Both the position numbers and the translations under genes were made by a program. A stretch of DNA of 64,000 nucleotides from Coprococcus phoceensis. GTDB taxonomy: Bacteria > Bacillota > Clostridia > Lachnospirales > Lachnospiraceae. The notes below the pieces were generated by a model that ran no database searches, was not told the DNA's origin, and saw only the letters and a list, made by a program, of their open reading frames with translations. This document shows positions 28,696-43,166 of the stretch, in pieces; positions within the stretch are counted from its first letter, which is position 1, and each line of letters begins with the position of its first letter. The stretch lies in the NCBI RefSeq assembly GCF_900104635.1, contig NZ_FNWC01000007.1, positions 2,703,421-2,767,420 of the forward strand. Reading direction: 5' to 3'.

Positions 28696-28747
28696 AAAGG
28701 CAATGGCGTCTTTAATGTTTACACATTAAGGCATCATTGCCTTTTTT
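28696..28747 (+). promoter_or_regulatory. Leader hairpin of the purC operon
   Basis: An outer stem AAAGGCAATG/CATTGCCTTT encloses GGCGTC and an inner perfect TTAATGT/ACATTAA stem with a TTAC loop, followed by TTTTTT. It starts about 10 bases after the -10 and lies 37 bases before purC. It shares the GGCAAxGGCGTCTT block with hairpin 2 of glnN. Probable attenuator. Confidence 0.74.
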
Positions 28748-28783
28748 ATTGCAAACAGTAATGAAAATGGAGGTACATAAGTC

Positions 28784-32569
<3,786 letters not shown>

Positions 32570-32573
<4 letters not shown>

Positions 32574-33682
32574 TCATGAAATATAACAGAAAACTAATTT
32601 TAGAGGACGGACAGGAATATTATGGATATGCCTTTGGCGACACTGCCGACAGCGTGTGTGAAATTGTCTTCAACACCTCAATGGTCGGCTATCAGGAAAT
32701 CCTGTCTGATCCGTCCTACACCGGACAGGCTGTCGTAATGACTTATCCACTGATAGGAAATTACGGAATGGCAGAAGATGATTATGAGACCATCACACCG
32801 ACCATCGGTGCTCTCATTGTAAGAGAATATAACGACGTTCCCTCTAACTTTCGAAGTGAATCAACACTTGGGAAAGTTATGAGCACCTATAAGATCCCCG
32901 GTATTTACGGTATCGACACCCGCAGACTGACCCGCTCTATACGCGATCACGGCTCGCAAAAGGTTCTGTTGACAGACGTAAAAACACCTGTTGAGAAAGG
33001 GCTGAACATCTTAGCCGCTACAGCGCTTGCACATGATTCAGTCGCTCGCGTAAGCTGTCAGCAAACGCTGGTCTATCCAGCAGATACCGAAAAGTTCCAT
33101 ATTGTTGCAATCGACTGTGGTATCAAAATGAATATCATTCGTTCTCTCAATGCACGTGGCTGCAAAGTGACATGCGTTCCGTGGAACACGCCTGCAGAAG
33201 TGATTGAAACGCTCTCTCCTGACGGCATCTTTATCTCTAATGGACCCGGGGATCCAACCGACGTACCACAGACGATTACAGCTATAAAAAAATTAATCGG
33301 TAAATATCCGATTTTCGGAATCTGCCTCGGACATCAGATTATTTCACTTGCCTATGGTGCCAAAACTTATAAATTAAAGTTTGGACATCGCGGCGGGAAT
33401 CATCCGGTAAAAAATTTAAAAACGAATAAAATTGAGATTACATCGCAGAATCACTCCTATGCGGTTGATGCAGACAGTCTCTTAGAGACACCGCTTTCTG
33501 TGACACACATCAATCTGCTCGACCAGACAGTAGAAGGTGTAGTATGCGAAAGAGATCGTGTATTCAGCGTTCAATATCATCCGGAAAGTGCTCCTGGTCC
33601 ACAGGACAGCACCTATTTGTTTGATCAATTTATCACACTTATCAAGGAGGGATGCCAACATGCCGAAAAGAACAGATCTTAA
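32570..33682 (+). CDS. carA: Carbamoyl-phosphate synthase small subunit (CarA)
   Basis: The 370-residue glutaminase subunit supplies ammonia to CarB. It has the N-terminal domain ([33 protein letters not shown]) and a class I amidotransferase domain with [21 protein letters not shown] (nucleophile cysteine) and [14 protein letters not shown]. Two ATGs lie at the start (32570 and 32576); the first overlaps the purF stop. It overlaps carB by 23 bases. The product serves both pyrimidine and arginine synthesis, linking to argF in this window. Confidence 0.97.
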
Positions 33683-36600
33683 AAAAATACTTGTCATTGG
33701 TTCCGGTCCGATTGTCATCGGTCAGGCGGCGGAGTTTGACTACGCAGGAACACAGGCATGCCTCGCTCTCAAAGAAGAAGGATACGAGGTTGTTCTCTGC
33801 AATTCCAATCCTGCCACAATTATGACAGATACTTCCATCGCCGATAAGGTTTACATGGAACCTCTCACACTGGAATATGTGGCAAAAATCGTTCGCTACG
33901 AACGCCCAGACGCCATCTTGCCTGGTATTGGAGGGCAGACCGGACTCAACCTTGCCATGCAGCTTGAAAAAAAGGGAATTCTGGCGGAATGTCGCACAGA
34001 ACTTCTTGGAACAAAGATCAGCAGTATCGAACGTGCCGAAGACAGGGAGCTCTTCAAAGAGCTCTGTGAAGAACTCGGAGAGCCCGTACTTCCATCCGAC
34101 ATTGCAAGTTCTATCGAGGAGGGATTGAAGGTAGCAGAAAAAATCGGATACCCCCTTGTTCTTCGCCCTGCCTTCACACTTGGCGGTACCGGCGGCGGTT
34201 TTGCAGATAACGAGGAGGAACTCGTGGCACTGATGAAAAATGCCTTATCTCTATCGCCGGTTCATCAAGTTCTTATCGAAAAAAGTATCAAAGGGTATAA
34301 AGAGATTGAATATGAAGTGATGCGCGACAGCAATGACACTGCCATCACAATCTGTAACATGGAAAATCTAGACCCGGTTGGTATCCATACCGGTGACTCT
34401 ATTGTAGTCTGCCCTTCGCAGACACTTACGAACAAAGAATACCAAATGCTGCGCTACAGCGCCTTAAAAATTATTCGGGCGCTTGGCATCGAGGGCGGAT
34501 GCAACGTACAATTTGCACTGGATCCACATTCTTTCCAATACTATTTGATTGAAGTAAATCCACGTGTATCCCGTTCCTCTGCGCTTGCCTCAAAAGCGAG
34601 TGGATACCCAATTGCCCGCGTTTCGGCTAAAATCGGTATTGGCATGACATTAGATGAGATACCGCTTGCAAACACACCGGCTTCTTTTGAGCCTGCTTTA
34701 GACTATGTCGTGACAAAAATGCCACGTTTTCCATTTGACAAATTTGCCGATGCAGACAACTCACTCTCTACCCAGATGAAAGCAACCGGCGAAGTCATGA
34801 GCATCGGAAGAACTGTAGAAGAAAGCCTTCTGAAAGCTGTTCGTTCGCTTGAGATCGGACTTTTTCACCTGTATGACGCAAAATTCGATGATATGACGGA
34901 AACGCAATTGCTCGATTATATTCAGATTGGCACTGATGACCGTATCTATGCCATCGCCCAACTGCTTCGCCTTGGCTGTGATACTGACCGCATTCACTCT
35001 GTTTCTGCCATTGATGCGTTCTTTCTTCAAAAGCTTTCTCATATCGTTCAGATGGAGCAGCTTCTTCAGGAACATCCTGGCGACAGCAAGTTTTTGAAAA
35101 TGGCAAAACAAACCGGATTTTCTGATAAAGAGATTGGTCTGCTTTGGCAAATGGACGAGAAGGATATCTTTCATATCAGAAAGCAGCACGGCATCCTTCC
35201 TGTCTATAAAATGATTGACAGCTGTGCCTCTGAATTTGACAGTTATATTCCTTATTTTTACTCTACCTACGAAGAGGAAAACGAGTCCATTGTATCAGAC
35301 AAGCACAAGATCATCGTACTTGGCTCCGGTCCGGTTCGTATCGGACAAGGTGTAGAATTTGATTATTCCACAGTACATGCTGTTCAGACGATTCAGTCTG
35401 CCGGCTATGAGGCAATTATTATTAACAATAACCCTGAAACCGTCTCCACTGACTACACCTGCTCAGATAAGCTTTATTTTGAACCACTCTGCGTGGAAGA
35501 TGTCATGAATATCATTGAGCTTGAACAGCCAGACGGCGTGATCGCCACCCTCGGCGGACAGACGGCGATCAACCTTGCAGAGCCGCTCCGGGCAAGAGGG
35601 GTAAATATTATCGGAACTGACTGCGATGCAATTGAGCGTGCTGAAAACCGTGATTCCTTTGAAAAGCTCCTCGCCTCTTTACATATTCCACAGCCAAAGG
35701 GACAGGCAGTCACAAGTATCGAAGACGGCGTAAGAGCCGCAAACGAGATTGGTTATCCGGTACTTGTGCGCCCAAGCTTTGTACTCGGAGGAAGAGCGAT
35801 GCAGATTGTCGCAAAAGAAGAGGCTCTTCGGAATTATTTAAAAACTGCAGTAGAGATCAACGAGGAAAAACCAGTACTTGTAGATAAATACATCCGCGGA
35901 AAAGAAGTGGAAGTAGATGCTGTCTGCGATGGAAAAAATGTGTTTGTACCGGGTATTATGGAGCTGGTGGAACGTACCGGAGTCCATTCCGGAGACTCTA
36001 TCAGCATTTATCCAACGCACAGTATTTCTGAGAAAGTAAAAGAAACGATTCTTGACTACACACAAAAACTGGGACTTGGCATCGGAATCATCGGACTGTT
36101 CAATATCCAGTTTATTGTCGATGAATTCGAAAACGTCTATATTATAGAAGTGAACCCAAGATCCTCCAGAACGGTACCATTTTTATCGAAAGCAACCGGA
36201 TACAGCCTTGCAGATATCGCGACCCTTGCAATACTTGGCAAAAGTCTTCCGGAACAAGGTATTCATACTCTCTACCCAAAAGAGAAAGAACGTTTTTATG
36301 TAAAAGCACCTGCGTTCTCTTTCTCAAAATTACACGGTATGGATGCCTATCTGTCACCGGAGATGAAATCAACCGGAGAGGCAATTGGATACGACAATAA
36401 ACTGCACCGCGCAATGTATAAGGCAATGATTGCTTCCGGAATCAAAGTACAAAACTACGGTACTGTCGTTGTGACACTCGCCGACGAAGATAAAGAGGAG
36501 GCACTGCCACTGGTAAGGCGTTTCTACGATATGGGATTTAATATCGAAGCAACTGTTGGCACCGCACTCTTTTTGAAAGAGCAGGGTATTCGAACCCGTA

Positions 36601-36833
36601 TCCTGCGCAAGCCATCTGAGGGCAGCGAAGAAGTACTTGATTCTATTCGCGCCGGATATGTCAGCTACGTCATCTGTACACGTGCCATCCTTTCCGGTAT
36701 CCACTATGAAGATGGTGTTGCAATTCGTCGATGTGCCTCCGAAAACAATATTACCATGCTCACCTCACTTGACACCGTGCGCGTACTGCTCGATGTCCTG
36801 GAGGAAGTAACTATCGGTATCTCGACAATTTAG
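33660..36833 (+). CDS. carB: Carbamoyl-phosphate synthase large subunit (CarB)
   Basis: The 1057-residue protein is the duplicated ATP-grasp synthetase. Both halves are visible: [19 protein letters not shown] at residue 10 and [19 protein letters not shown] near 560, [12 protein letters not shown] and [14 protein letters not shown], and a C-terminal MGS-like allosteric domain (last 130 residues, [13 protein letters not shown]). I use the ATG at 33660, preceded by AAGGAGGGA; a much longer frame runs upstream inside carA and is not used. A 23-base overlap couples it to carA. Confidence 0.97.
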   Translation: MPKRTDLKKILVIGSGPIVIGQAAEFDYAGTQACLALKEEGYEVVLCNSNPATIMTDTSIADKVYMEPLTLEYVAKIVRYERPDAILPGIGGQTGLNLAMQLEKKGILAECRTELLGTKISSIERAEDRELFKELCEELGEPVLPSDIASSIEEGLKVAEKIGYPLVLRPAFTLGGTGGGFADNEEELVALMKNALSLSPVHQVLIEKSIKGYKEIEYEVMRDSNDTAITICNMENLDPVGIHTGDSIVVCPSQTLTNKEYQMLRYSALKIIRALGIEGGCNVQFALDPHSFQYYLIEVNPRVSRSSALASKASGYPIARVSAKIGIGMTLDEIPLANTPASFEPALDYVVTKMPRFPFDKFADADNSLSTQMKATGEVMSIGRTVEESLLKAVRSLEIGLFHLYDAKFDDMTETQLLDYIQIGTDDRIYAIAQLLRLGCDTDRIHSVSAIDAFFLQKLSHIVQMEQLLQEHPGDSKFLKMAKQTGFSDKEIGLLWQMDEKDIFHIRKQHGILPVYKMIDSCASEFDSYIPYFYSTYEEENESIVSDKHKIIVLGSGPVRIGQGVEFDYSTVHAVQTIQSAGYEAIIINNNPETVSTDYTCSDKLYFEPLCVEDVMNIIELEQPDGVIATLGGQTAINLAEPLRARGVNIIGTDCDAIERAENRDSFEKLLASLHIPQPKGQAVTSIEDGVRAANEIGYPVLVRPSFVLGGRAMQIVAKEEALRNYLKTAVEINEEKPVLVDKYIRGKEVEVDAVCDGKNVFVPGIMELVERTGVHSGDSISIYPTHSISEKVKETILDYTQKLGLGIGIIGLFNIQFIVDEFENVYIIEVNPRSSRTVPFLSKATGYSLADIATLAILGKSLPEQGIHTLYPKEKERFYVKAPAFSFSKLHGMDAYLSPEMKSTGEAIGYDNKLHRAMYKAMIASGIKVQNYGTVVVTLADEDKEEALPLVRRFYDMGFNIEATVGTALFLKEQGIRTRILRKPSEGSEEVLDSIRAGYVSYVICTRAILSGIHYEDGVAIRRCASENNITMLTSLDTVRVLLDVLEEVTIGISTI

Positions 36834-36841
36834 AATAAATA

Positions 36842-36890
36842 AGACAGTGACCGAAAGGTGATAAAAGCCCTTCGGTCACTGTCTTTCTAT
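36842..36890. terminator. Bidirectional terminator between carB and the SleB-like gene
   Basis: GACAGTGACCGAAAGG pairs with CCTTCGGTCACTGTC, a 14-16 bp stem with T-rich 3' flanks on both strands. It lies 10 bases after the carB stop and 15 bases after the convergent SleB-like gene. Confidence 0.88.
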
Positions 36891-36905
36891 TTAAAAATAC
36901 TCCCT

Positions 36906-37823
36906 CTAGTGGAAATAGTGATCTCCAATCAACTGACCATAATTTCCATTTCCGAAATATAATGCATCTCCAATTGGGTTATATCCTGCAAGTGCATCAG
37001 CTGCTGCCTGATAACATTCTGCCGGGATATTGCCACTTGCCAATACTCTGTCAAGCTTTCCTGTGATTGCCGGACCAAACTGTCCTGCCTGATAAATAAC
37101 CTCTCTGATTGAGTTCGGGAAAGACCCGCTTCTTACACGGTTCAAAATAACCGCCCCAACCCCTACTTTTCCATCGTGTGGCTGGTTCCCTGCCTCACAG
37201 TAAATAATTGCTGCCAATAATGTCTGGTCGTCTGCGGACGCTGACATTGCCTCATCATATCTTACACTGCTTCCTGACTGTCTTGCAGCTTCTTCTGCAG
37301 CCTTTCTGGCAGCTTCTTCCTCTGCCGCTTTCTTTGCTGCTTCCTCGGCAGCAATCTCTTCCAACGTCTTTGCATCCTGCGGATTTGTCATATCAATCGC
37401 TGCTGCTCTTGCTACTGCGTCTGACCCAAATGCAAGCATTTCATTTTTTACATATCCTACAACCGAACCTGAAGAAACCTTTGACCATACATCTCCTCTT
37501 TCTTCCACAGTCAAGATTGTATTTGTATACATCTTTCCGACTACTTCACCGCCATCAACTGCCTCCGCAAGCACATCCGCTTCTGACTCTACATTTGCCA
37601 GCGCTTTTCCATGCCACACCTGTGTAGCCTCCGCAACTGCTGCTGTCTCTGGAATTTCATTCCATGTCTCCGCTAATGGTGAAATTGTCGTTTCGTGATT
37701 TATTGTTTCGATTGGCTGAGCATCAGATTGTGTATCAGCTGCCAAACTGCCGAACTCTGTGGTAAACACCATACAAGCTGTCAGCGCGAAGCTTATAATC
37801 ACTCTCTTTTTCTCTCGTCTCAT
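36906..37823 (-). CDS. Secreted cell-wall hydrolase, SleB/CwlJ type
   Basis: The 305-residue protein has a signal peptide (residues 1-29, ending SLAA), an SH3-like segment (about 75-130: VGKMYTNTILTVEERGDVWSK), an alanine/glutamate-rich coiled coil (about 155-195) and a C-terminal Hydrolase_2/SleB domain (about 205-305) with LLAAIIYCEAGNQPHDGKVG (the catalytic glutamate E in YCEA) and VILNRVRSGSFPNSI. Such enzymes cleave peptidoglycan in spore germination or cell-wall turnover; which one cannot be told here. Confidence 0.88.
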   Translation of the reverse strand: MRREKKRVIISFALTACMVFTTEFGSLAADTQSDAQPIETINHETTISPLAETWNEIPETAAVAEATQVWHGKALANVESEADVLAEAVDGGEVVGKMYTNTILTVEERGDVWSKVSSGSVVGYVKNEMLAFGSDAVARAAAIDMTNPQDAKTLEEIAAEEAAKKAAEEEAARKAAEEAARQSGSSVRYDEAMSASADDQTLLAAIIYCEAGNQPHDGKVGVGAVILNRVRSGSFPNSIREVIYQAGQFGPAITGKLDRVLASGNIPAECYQAAADALAGYNPIGDALYFGNGNYGQLIGDHYFH

Positions 37824-37980
37824 AAATTACCTCCTGGTTTGTTGCAATAACCTTACTGACTATTACAATAGTATACGTATTTAATTCATTTTTATTACAA
37901 ATGTTACGTATTTGTTACATCTTTCAAACACAAGTGATATCCTAACATCTATTTGCCAACCTGTCAACCCCTAAAAAGAA

Positions 37981-38016
37981 AAAAAGGTTTATCGCCTTTG
38001 GCGATAAACCTCAAAC
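37981..38016 (-). terminator. Terminator overlapping the rRNA methyltransferase stop codon
   Basis: On the minus strand GGTTTATCGCC pairs with GGCGATAAACC, followed by TTTTTTT. The 5' arm and loop encode the last residues and the TAA of the upstream gene, so the terminator is built into its 3' end. Confidence 0.9.
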
Positions 38017-38762
38017 ATCAATATTGATGCGGCAATTGCCGCATTGAGCGATTCTACTTTTCCCTGCATCGGAATCTGAACCCAGACATCCGCTTTTTCT
38101 GCCACTTCATCTCTCAGTCCATTTCCCTCATTTCCAATGAGAACTGCTGTCCCTGACTGATAATTCTCCTTGTCATAAGTATTTTTTCCCTTAAGATGCG
38201 CCGCATAAGTTGTGACCTTTTTCTTTTGAAATTTATCCAAAAGCGCCAACAGATCATCCACATACACAAACGGCACACGATAAATCGATCCCATCGTAGA
38301 GCGAATTGTCTTCGGATTATAAATATCCACACAGTCACTGCTCATAAAAACGGCCGTCACTCCGGCTCCTTCCGCTGTCCTGACAATCGTCCCTAAATTC
38401 CCTGGATCCTGTAGGTTATCCAGCACGATAAAGTGCGGATTTTCCTTGGAAATCAGATCCTCTATCTCGTATTTTCGCTGCTTTACAACACATAATATCC
38501 CCTGCGGCGTCTTTGTGTCAGACACATGTTGAAATACCTTGTCCGCTAACACTTCCACTGGGAATCTCTCCAAATGTAATTCTTCTTTCTTCTTATTATA
38601 AAGCGATTCAGAAACATATACTTTTTTTACTTGGTCTTGCGGTACTTCCATGAACATCCGAAGTCCTTCTACAATAAATACCTGTTCCTCATTTCTCACC
38701 TTACTTTTCTTTTGTAACTGCAATAAATTTTTTACTTGCGGATTGCTTGTACTTGTAATCAT
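37989..38762 (-). CDS. TrmH/SpoU-family RNA 2'-O-methyltransferase
   Basis: The 257-residue protein has an N-terminal substrate-binding domain (EEQVFIVEGLRMFMEV) and a C-terminal SPOUT fold with the trefoil-knot motifs VLDNLQDPGNLGTIVRTAEG (motif 1, N and R residues), GNEGNGLRDEV (motif 2) and VESLNAAIAASILMFE (motif 3). It uses S-adenosylmethionine to methylate ribose in rRNA or tRNA; the target is not predictable. Last gene of the operon kinase-regulator-ktrB-ktrA-methyltransferase; six bases follow ktrA. Confidence 0.93.
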   Translation of the reverse strand: MITSTSNPQVKNLLQLQKKSKVRNEEQVFIVEGLRMFMEVPQDQVKKVYVSESLYNKKKEELHLERFPVEVLADKVFQHVSDTKTPQGILCVVKQRKYEIEDLISKENPHFIVLDNLQDPGNLGTIVRTAEGAGVTAVFMSSDCVDIYNPKTIRSTMGSIYRVPFVYVDDLLALLDKFQKKKVTTYAAHLKGKNTYDKENYQSGTAVLIGNEGNGLRDEVAEKADVWVQIPMQGKVESLNAAIAASILMFEVYRQRR

Positions 38763-38767
38763 ATTCC

Positions 38768-39418
38768 CTATTCCTTTTTCAACTTTTGTAATGCTTCATT
38801 CGAACCGATCAATATCACGATTAGATTCTTATTAAACGGCCGCTGTGGATTAATTGTAACATCTACAACACCATTTTCAATAGTTCCTACTACATTAATT
38901 CCGTATTTTTCACGAATTTGAAGATCAACAAGCCTTTTCCCGATCCATTCATCCGGAATTTCTGTTTCCACCAGACTGTAATCCGGCGACAGCTCTATCC
39001 AGTCAGCAAAATTACCTGACACCATCGTTCTTGCAATACGGCGTCCCATCTCCTTTTCCGGATGGACGACAGCATCTGCCCCTACTTTTTTTAATACGGT
39101 CGCATGAAGACTGCTCTGTGCTTTTGCAAGTACATATGGTATTCCAATCTCCTTCGCCATGATCGTAGCCATAATACTTGTTCCAAAATTTTCAGAGATT
39201 GCAATCACTGCGCCATCCAAATTTCTTGCTCCCAGTGATTTTATCACTTCCGGATCCTCAATATTGGCGCACATTGCATATGATACCTTGTCTGCGATTT
39301 CCTGAATTTTTTCCATGGAATTGTCCACCACAACCACTTCACATCCCAGATTTTCCAATCCGAGCGCAAGATGCTTCCCAAAATTTCCCAAACCAAATAC
39401 TGCATATTGTTTTCTCAT
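38768..39418 (-). CDS. ktrA: Potassium-uptake regulatory subunit KtrA/KtrC (TrkA family)
   Basis: The 216-residue cytosolic protein has an RCK_N Rossmann domain with FGLGNFGKHLALGLENLG (NAD/ATP-binding glycines) and ending VVVVDNS acidic residue, followed by an RCK_C domain (about 140-216). It gates the Ktr potassium channel in response to nucleotide, and c-di-AMP commonly binds RCK_C. It pairs with the ktrB gene 9 bases upstream. The K+ transporter and the two-component system next to it suggest osmotic or K+ sensing. Confidence 0.93.
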   Translation of the reverse strand: MRKQYAVFGLGNFGKHLALGLENLGCEVVVVDNSMEKIQEIADKVSYAMCANIEDPEVIKSLGARNLDGAVIAISENFGTSIMATIMAKEIGIPYVLAKAQSSLHATVLKKVGADAVVHPEKEMGRRIARTMVSGNFADWIELSPDYSLVETEIPDEWIGKRLVDLQIREKYGINVVGTIENGVVDVTINPQRPFNKNLIVILIGSNEALQKLKKE

Positions 39419-39427
39419 ATTCTGCTC

Positions 39428-40807
39428 CTATCCAACCATGATTCTCTTTTCCGGTAATTCTCTTGTGAACTCTTTCGGGTTTTTCTTTCCCCCAAATACC
39501 AATGCAATTGTAATCGGACCGATACGTCCCACATACATTAAACTCATCACCACAAGTTTACTCCCAAATCCAAGACTTGGTGTAAGATTTGCCGAAAGCC
39601 CCACTGTACCAATTGCTGATACTGCCTCATATAACAGATCCAAGAAATCCTTCCCCGGTTCAAATATCGTAAGCATTGTCACACCCGCCGTCAGAAACAG
39701 AAGTGCAAGCATTACCACTGCAAAGCCCGTCCTAAAATTCTCCACCGGAATTCTTCTGCCAAAACACTCTGTATCACGTCTCCCATAGACAACCGTCATA
39801 CATGTCAAAATGAGCATTGCCGCAGTCGTAGTCTTGATACCGCCGGCCGTTCCTGCAGGAGATCCTCCAATGAACATTAAAATACACGACAAGAACTTAC
39901 TTCCTGCCGTCAATCCATCCTGACTTACCGTTGCAAATCCCGCTGTCCTCGTGGATACCGAATGGAATGCCGATGCCATGATCTTTTCTCCGAATGATAG
40001 ATTCCCTATCGTCTTTGCATTGTCATATTCCAATGCAAACACAAACACGGTTCCTGTTATAATCAGCAAAACCGTCATCGTAATCGCCAGCTTCGAATGA
40101 AGAGATAATCTGGTAAAAAATTTACTCCACACAAGTTTTTTCGCTTTTACTTTCTTAAAATTTCCAATCAGGTCATTCCATACTGTAAAACCGATTCCTC
40201 CGGCTATAATCAACATCATTGTCGTCAGATTGATAACCGGATTACGAACATACTGCGTAAAGCTTCCATCTCCTAAAATATCAATTCCTGCATTACAAAA
40301 CGCCGAGACAGAATGAAATATTGCATATGCAATCCCCTTCAGCGCTCCAAATTCAGGTACAAACACAACTGCAAAAAGAAGCGCGCCGATTCCTTCTACT
40401 AAAAAAGTACCTTTGATAATCTTTAGTACAAACGCCACAATTCCGGACAGTGTATTCAGATTATAGCTCTCCTGAATAATCACCCGCTCCCGCACTGTGA
40501 TTTTTCTTTTTAAGATAATAAAAAAACCAGTCACACACGCGATTACACCCAGTCCACCGATTTGAATCAAAATCAAAAGAATGACTTTTCCAAATACCGT
40601 AAACTGTACCGCCGGCACAACTGTTACAAGTCCGGTTACACAGACTGCGCTTGTTGCCGTAAAAAGCGCATCTATAAAACCAATCGGCTGTGTATTAGAA
40701 ATCGGCAATGTTAATAAAATCCCACCAAGGAAAATGGTCGCGATAAATCCCATTGCCAATAACTGTATCGTGCTGAACCTGATTTTTTTAAGCGATGAAT
40801 ATTCCAT
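39428..40807 (-). CDS. ktrB: Potassium-uptake channel subunit KtrB (TrkH family)
   Basis: The 459-residue integral membrane protein has four pseudo-repeats of two helices and a pore loop. The first repeat reads LFTATSAVCVTGL, the second FHSVSAFCNAGIDILG, the third AFHSVSTRTAGFAT, the fourth YEAVSAIGTVGLSAN; each contains the glycine of the selectivity filter. It takes up potassium, sometimes coupled to sodium. It lies in one operon with a downstream ktrA and an upstream response regulator gene. Confidence 0.94.
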   Translation of the reverse strand: MEYSSLKKIRFSTIQLLAMGFIATIFLGGILLTLPISNTQPIGFIDALFTATSAVCVTGLVTVVPAVQFTVFGKVILLILIQIGGLGVIACVTGFFIILKRKITVRERVIIQESYNLNTLSGIVAFVLKIIKGTFLVEGIGALLFAVVFVPEFGALKGIAYAIFHSVSAFCNAGIDILGDGSFTQYVRNPVINLTTMMLIIAGGIGFTVWNDLIGNFKKVKAKKLVWSKFFTRLSLHSKLAITMTVLLIITGTVFVFALEYDNAKTIGNLSFGEKIMASAFHSVSTRTAGFATVSQDGLTAGSKFLSCILMFIGGSPAGTAGGIKTTTAAMLILTCMTVVYGRRDTECFGRRIPVENFRTGFAVVMLALLFLTAGVTMLTIFEPGKDFLDLLYEAVSAIGTVGLSANLTPSLGFGSKLVVMSLMYVGRIGPITIALVFGGKKNPKEFTRELPEKRIMVG

Positions 40808-40823
40808 AGCGTTCCCTTCTTAA

Positions 40824-41513
40824 TTATACTTTAAATCGGTATCCAACGCCCCATATAGTCTCGATATACTGTGGTTTCGACGTATCAAATTCTATCTTCT
40901 CACGGATCTTTTTAATGTGAACTGTAACTGTTGCAATGTCTCCAATCGATTCCATATCCCATATCTCGCTGAATAATTCATCTTTTGTATATACATGATT
41001 TGGGTGTGAAGCCAAAAATGTAAGCAGATCAAATTCTTTTGTCGTAAAAGGCTTCTCCTCACCATTCACCCACACACGTCTCGCTGTCGTATCAATCTTC
41101 AGTCCACGAATCTCGATCACCTTGTTTTCTTCTGCTGCGCTTCCAATCAAACGGTCATAACGTGCCATATGCGCCTTCACACGGGCAACTAACTCACTAG
41201 GGCTAAACGGCTTTGTGATATAATCGTCTGCTCCAAGACCAAGTCCTCGGATTTTGTCAATGTCATCCTTTTTTGCCGAAACCATAATAATCGGCGTATT
41301 TTTTTCATCTCGAACCTGTCTGCAGATCTCAAATCCATCTACTCCCGGAAGCATCAAATCCAAAATAAACAGATCATAATCATTTTCCAATGCTTTCTTT
41401 AAACCTGTCTCTCCATCATTTGCAACCTCAACTTCAAAACCACTCAACTCTAAATAATCTTTTTCTAAGTCAGCAATTGCCTCCTCATCTTCTACAATCA
41501 ATATTTTACTCAT
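40824..41513 (-). CDS. OmpR/PhoB-family response regulator
   Basis: The 229-residue regulator has a receiver domain (residues 1-115) with the phosphoacceptor aspartate in DLFILDLMLPGVDG and the conserved lysine in DDYITKPFSPSELVARV, followed by a winged-helix DNA-binding domain (about 130-229: TKEFDLLTFLASHPNHVYTKDELF). It is coupled by an 8-base overlap to the histidine kinase gene upstream. Being followed by ktrBA, it probably regulates that operon among others. Target operators are not visible. Confidence 0.95.
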   Translation of the reverse strand: MSKILIVEDEEAIADLEKDYLELSGFEVEVANDGETGLKKALENDYDLFILDLMLPGVDGFEICRQVRDEKNTPIIMVSAKKDDIDKIRGLGLGADDYITKPFSPSELVARVKAHMARYDRLIGSAAEENKVIEIRGLKIDTTARRVWVNGEEKPFTTKEFDLLTFLASHPNHVYTKDELFSEIWDMESIGDIATVTVHIKKIREKIEFDTSKPQYIETIWGVGYRFKV

Positions 41514-42996
41514 TTACTGGTACCTCCTGATATTTTCTAATAACAAAGTACATTACGGTTCCGGTGCCTTCCTTGCTCGTAGCCCAGATTTTTCCGCCAT
41601 GCTCTTCCACAATTTTTTTCACAATCGAAAGACCGATTCCACTTCCTCCCTTAGAGGAATTTCTAGATGCATCTGTCCGATAAAACCGGTCAAAAATATG
41701 CGGCAGCTCTTTTGCCCCAATTCCTTTTCCGTTATCTTCCAGTTCAATCTGAACGAAATCTCCCACATCTTTCACGCGAAGATTGATCTTTCCATGTTCT
41801 TTATCCATATATTTTTCTGAATTGGACACAATATTATTAATGACACGCTTTAACTGCTCCACATCCGCAATGATCTTTACATCACTTTCCACATAATTAA
41901 AATAGCCAAACTCAATGCCCCTTGCCTCCAGTTCCATGGCAAGATCTTCTGCACAATCATCAAAATAATCATTTACAAGAACTGTGCTGAAATTGTAAGG
42001 TATACGGTTAGAGTCAATCTTCGAGTACAACGTCAGCTCATTGATCAAAAGATCCATCTCATTTGCCTTGTTATAAATCGTCTTAATATAGCGATCCATC
42101 TTCTCCGGCGTATCTGCCACACCGTCCATGATTCCTTCTACATAACCTTTAATCGCTGTGATAGGAGTCTTCAAATCATGGGAAATGTTGCTGATAAGTT
42201 CCTTACTTTTCCTGTCATACTCTACTTTTTCTTCCGCCGTATCTTTCAGACGTTTTCTCATCTCTTCAAAATCACGGCAAAGTTGTCCAATCTCGTCATC
42301 TACCTCAATCTCCAGCTCAAAATCTAAATTTCCATCCTTGATATTTTGCGTGGCAATCTTCATTCTTCCAAGCGGTATCACAATTCCACGATAAATCCAA
42401 AGAATCAAAAACAATGCTGTGAACATCAAGATAAATACAACCGCAATCACCATGTCAGTTATAAGCTGTTTCACTTCAGGCACAGAATCACTCACATCCG
42501 TCACAATAAAAGCACTTCCCTGTGCCCCATCTTGATACTCAAAATCAATCTGCTTTACAAGTACCTGAAGGTCACCTCCAAGATAGACGCCGCTCTCCGA
42601 AGATGAATCATAGTCTCCATACGCCGGAAGCTCTTGTAAAAGCTCTGTCTCTGCCTCTGCTCCTATATATACCACTTTGTCATCTCGCCTTACAACCAAA
42701 TACGAGTTTTTCTTCGTCAGTTCTTCGTTGATTTTTTCCAAATATGTGATATCTGTCAATGTCTCCGGCGTTGTCTTTGCCGTTTTTACTAACTTGTGAA
42801 ATGTCGCTGACGTGACTTTATTTAACATATTGACCGGATTTGAAAAACTCTTATATGTCGTTCCTGTAATATTATAATTCTTCTCGATCATCGATATCTG
42901 ATACTGACTGAAACCAGTAATGACAGCAAGAGACAATCCCATCGGCAATACTATAATGATTAAAAATGCTATCACCAATCTTGTTTTTAACTTCAA
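41506..42996 (-). CDS. Membrane sensor histidine kinase (HAMP, HisKA, HATPase)
   Basis: With a TTG start at 42996 (AAAGGA upstream) the protein has 496 residues: a first membrane segment (about 5-28), an extracellular sensor region (about 30-180), a second membrane segment (about 190-215), a HAMP linker, the phosphoacceptor histidine in NISHDLKTPITAIKG, and the ATPase domain with NNIVSNSEKYM (N box) and DNGKGIGAKEL (G1 box). The open frame extends further upstream without a good start. It is paired with the response regulator by overlap. The signal is unknown. Confidence 0.93.
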   Translation of the reverse strand: MKLKTRLVIAFLIIIVLPMGLSLAVITGFSQYQISMIEKNYNITGTTYKSFSNPVNMLNKVTSATFHKLVKTAKTTPETLTDITYLEKINEELTKKNSYLVVRRDDKVVYIGAEAETELLQELPAYGDYDSSSESGVYLGGDLQVLVKQIDFEYQDGAQGSAFIVTDVSDSVPEVKQLITDMVIAVVFILMFTALFLILWIYRGIVIPLGRMKIATQNIKDGNLDFELEIEVDDEIGQLCRDFEEMRKRLKDTAEEKVEYDRKSKELISNISHDLKTPITAIKGYVEGIMDGVADTPEKMDRYIKTIYNKANEMDLLINELTLYSKIDSNRIPYNFSTVLVNDYFDDCAEDLAMELEARGIEFGYFNYVESDVKIIADVEQLKRVINNIVSNSEKYMDKEHGKINLRVKDVGDFVQIELEDNGKGIGAKELPHIFDRFYRTDASRNSSKGGSGIGLSIVKKIVEEHGGKIWATSKEGTGTVMYFVIRKYQEVPVNE

Positions 42997-43104
42997 TAAA
43001 CACACATCCTTTTCTACAATTAGTAGTATTATACCATGCGACAAAATGTAATACACCAAAGAACCACTAAATATTTATAAATTTTTTGTAAATTTATACA
43101 AAAA

Positions 43105-43145
43105 AATCAGATGCACACTCATTTTAAGTATTTGCATCTGACTTT
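43105..43145 (-). terminator. Terminator of metK
   Basis: On the minus strand GTCAGATGCA pairs with TGCATCTGAT and is followed by TTTTTTT, about 22 bases after the metK stop. Confidence 0.87.
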
Positions 43146-43166
43146 TTCTTATTTTTTGAAATCTTT

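Noticed and set aside
33558..33659. Longer carB frame starting inside carA
   Set aside because: The family N terminus and an AAGGAGGGA site place the start at 33660.
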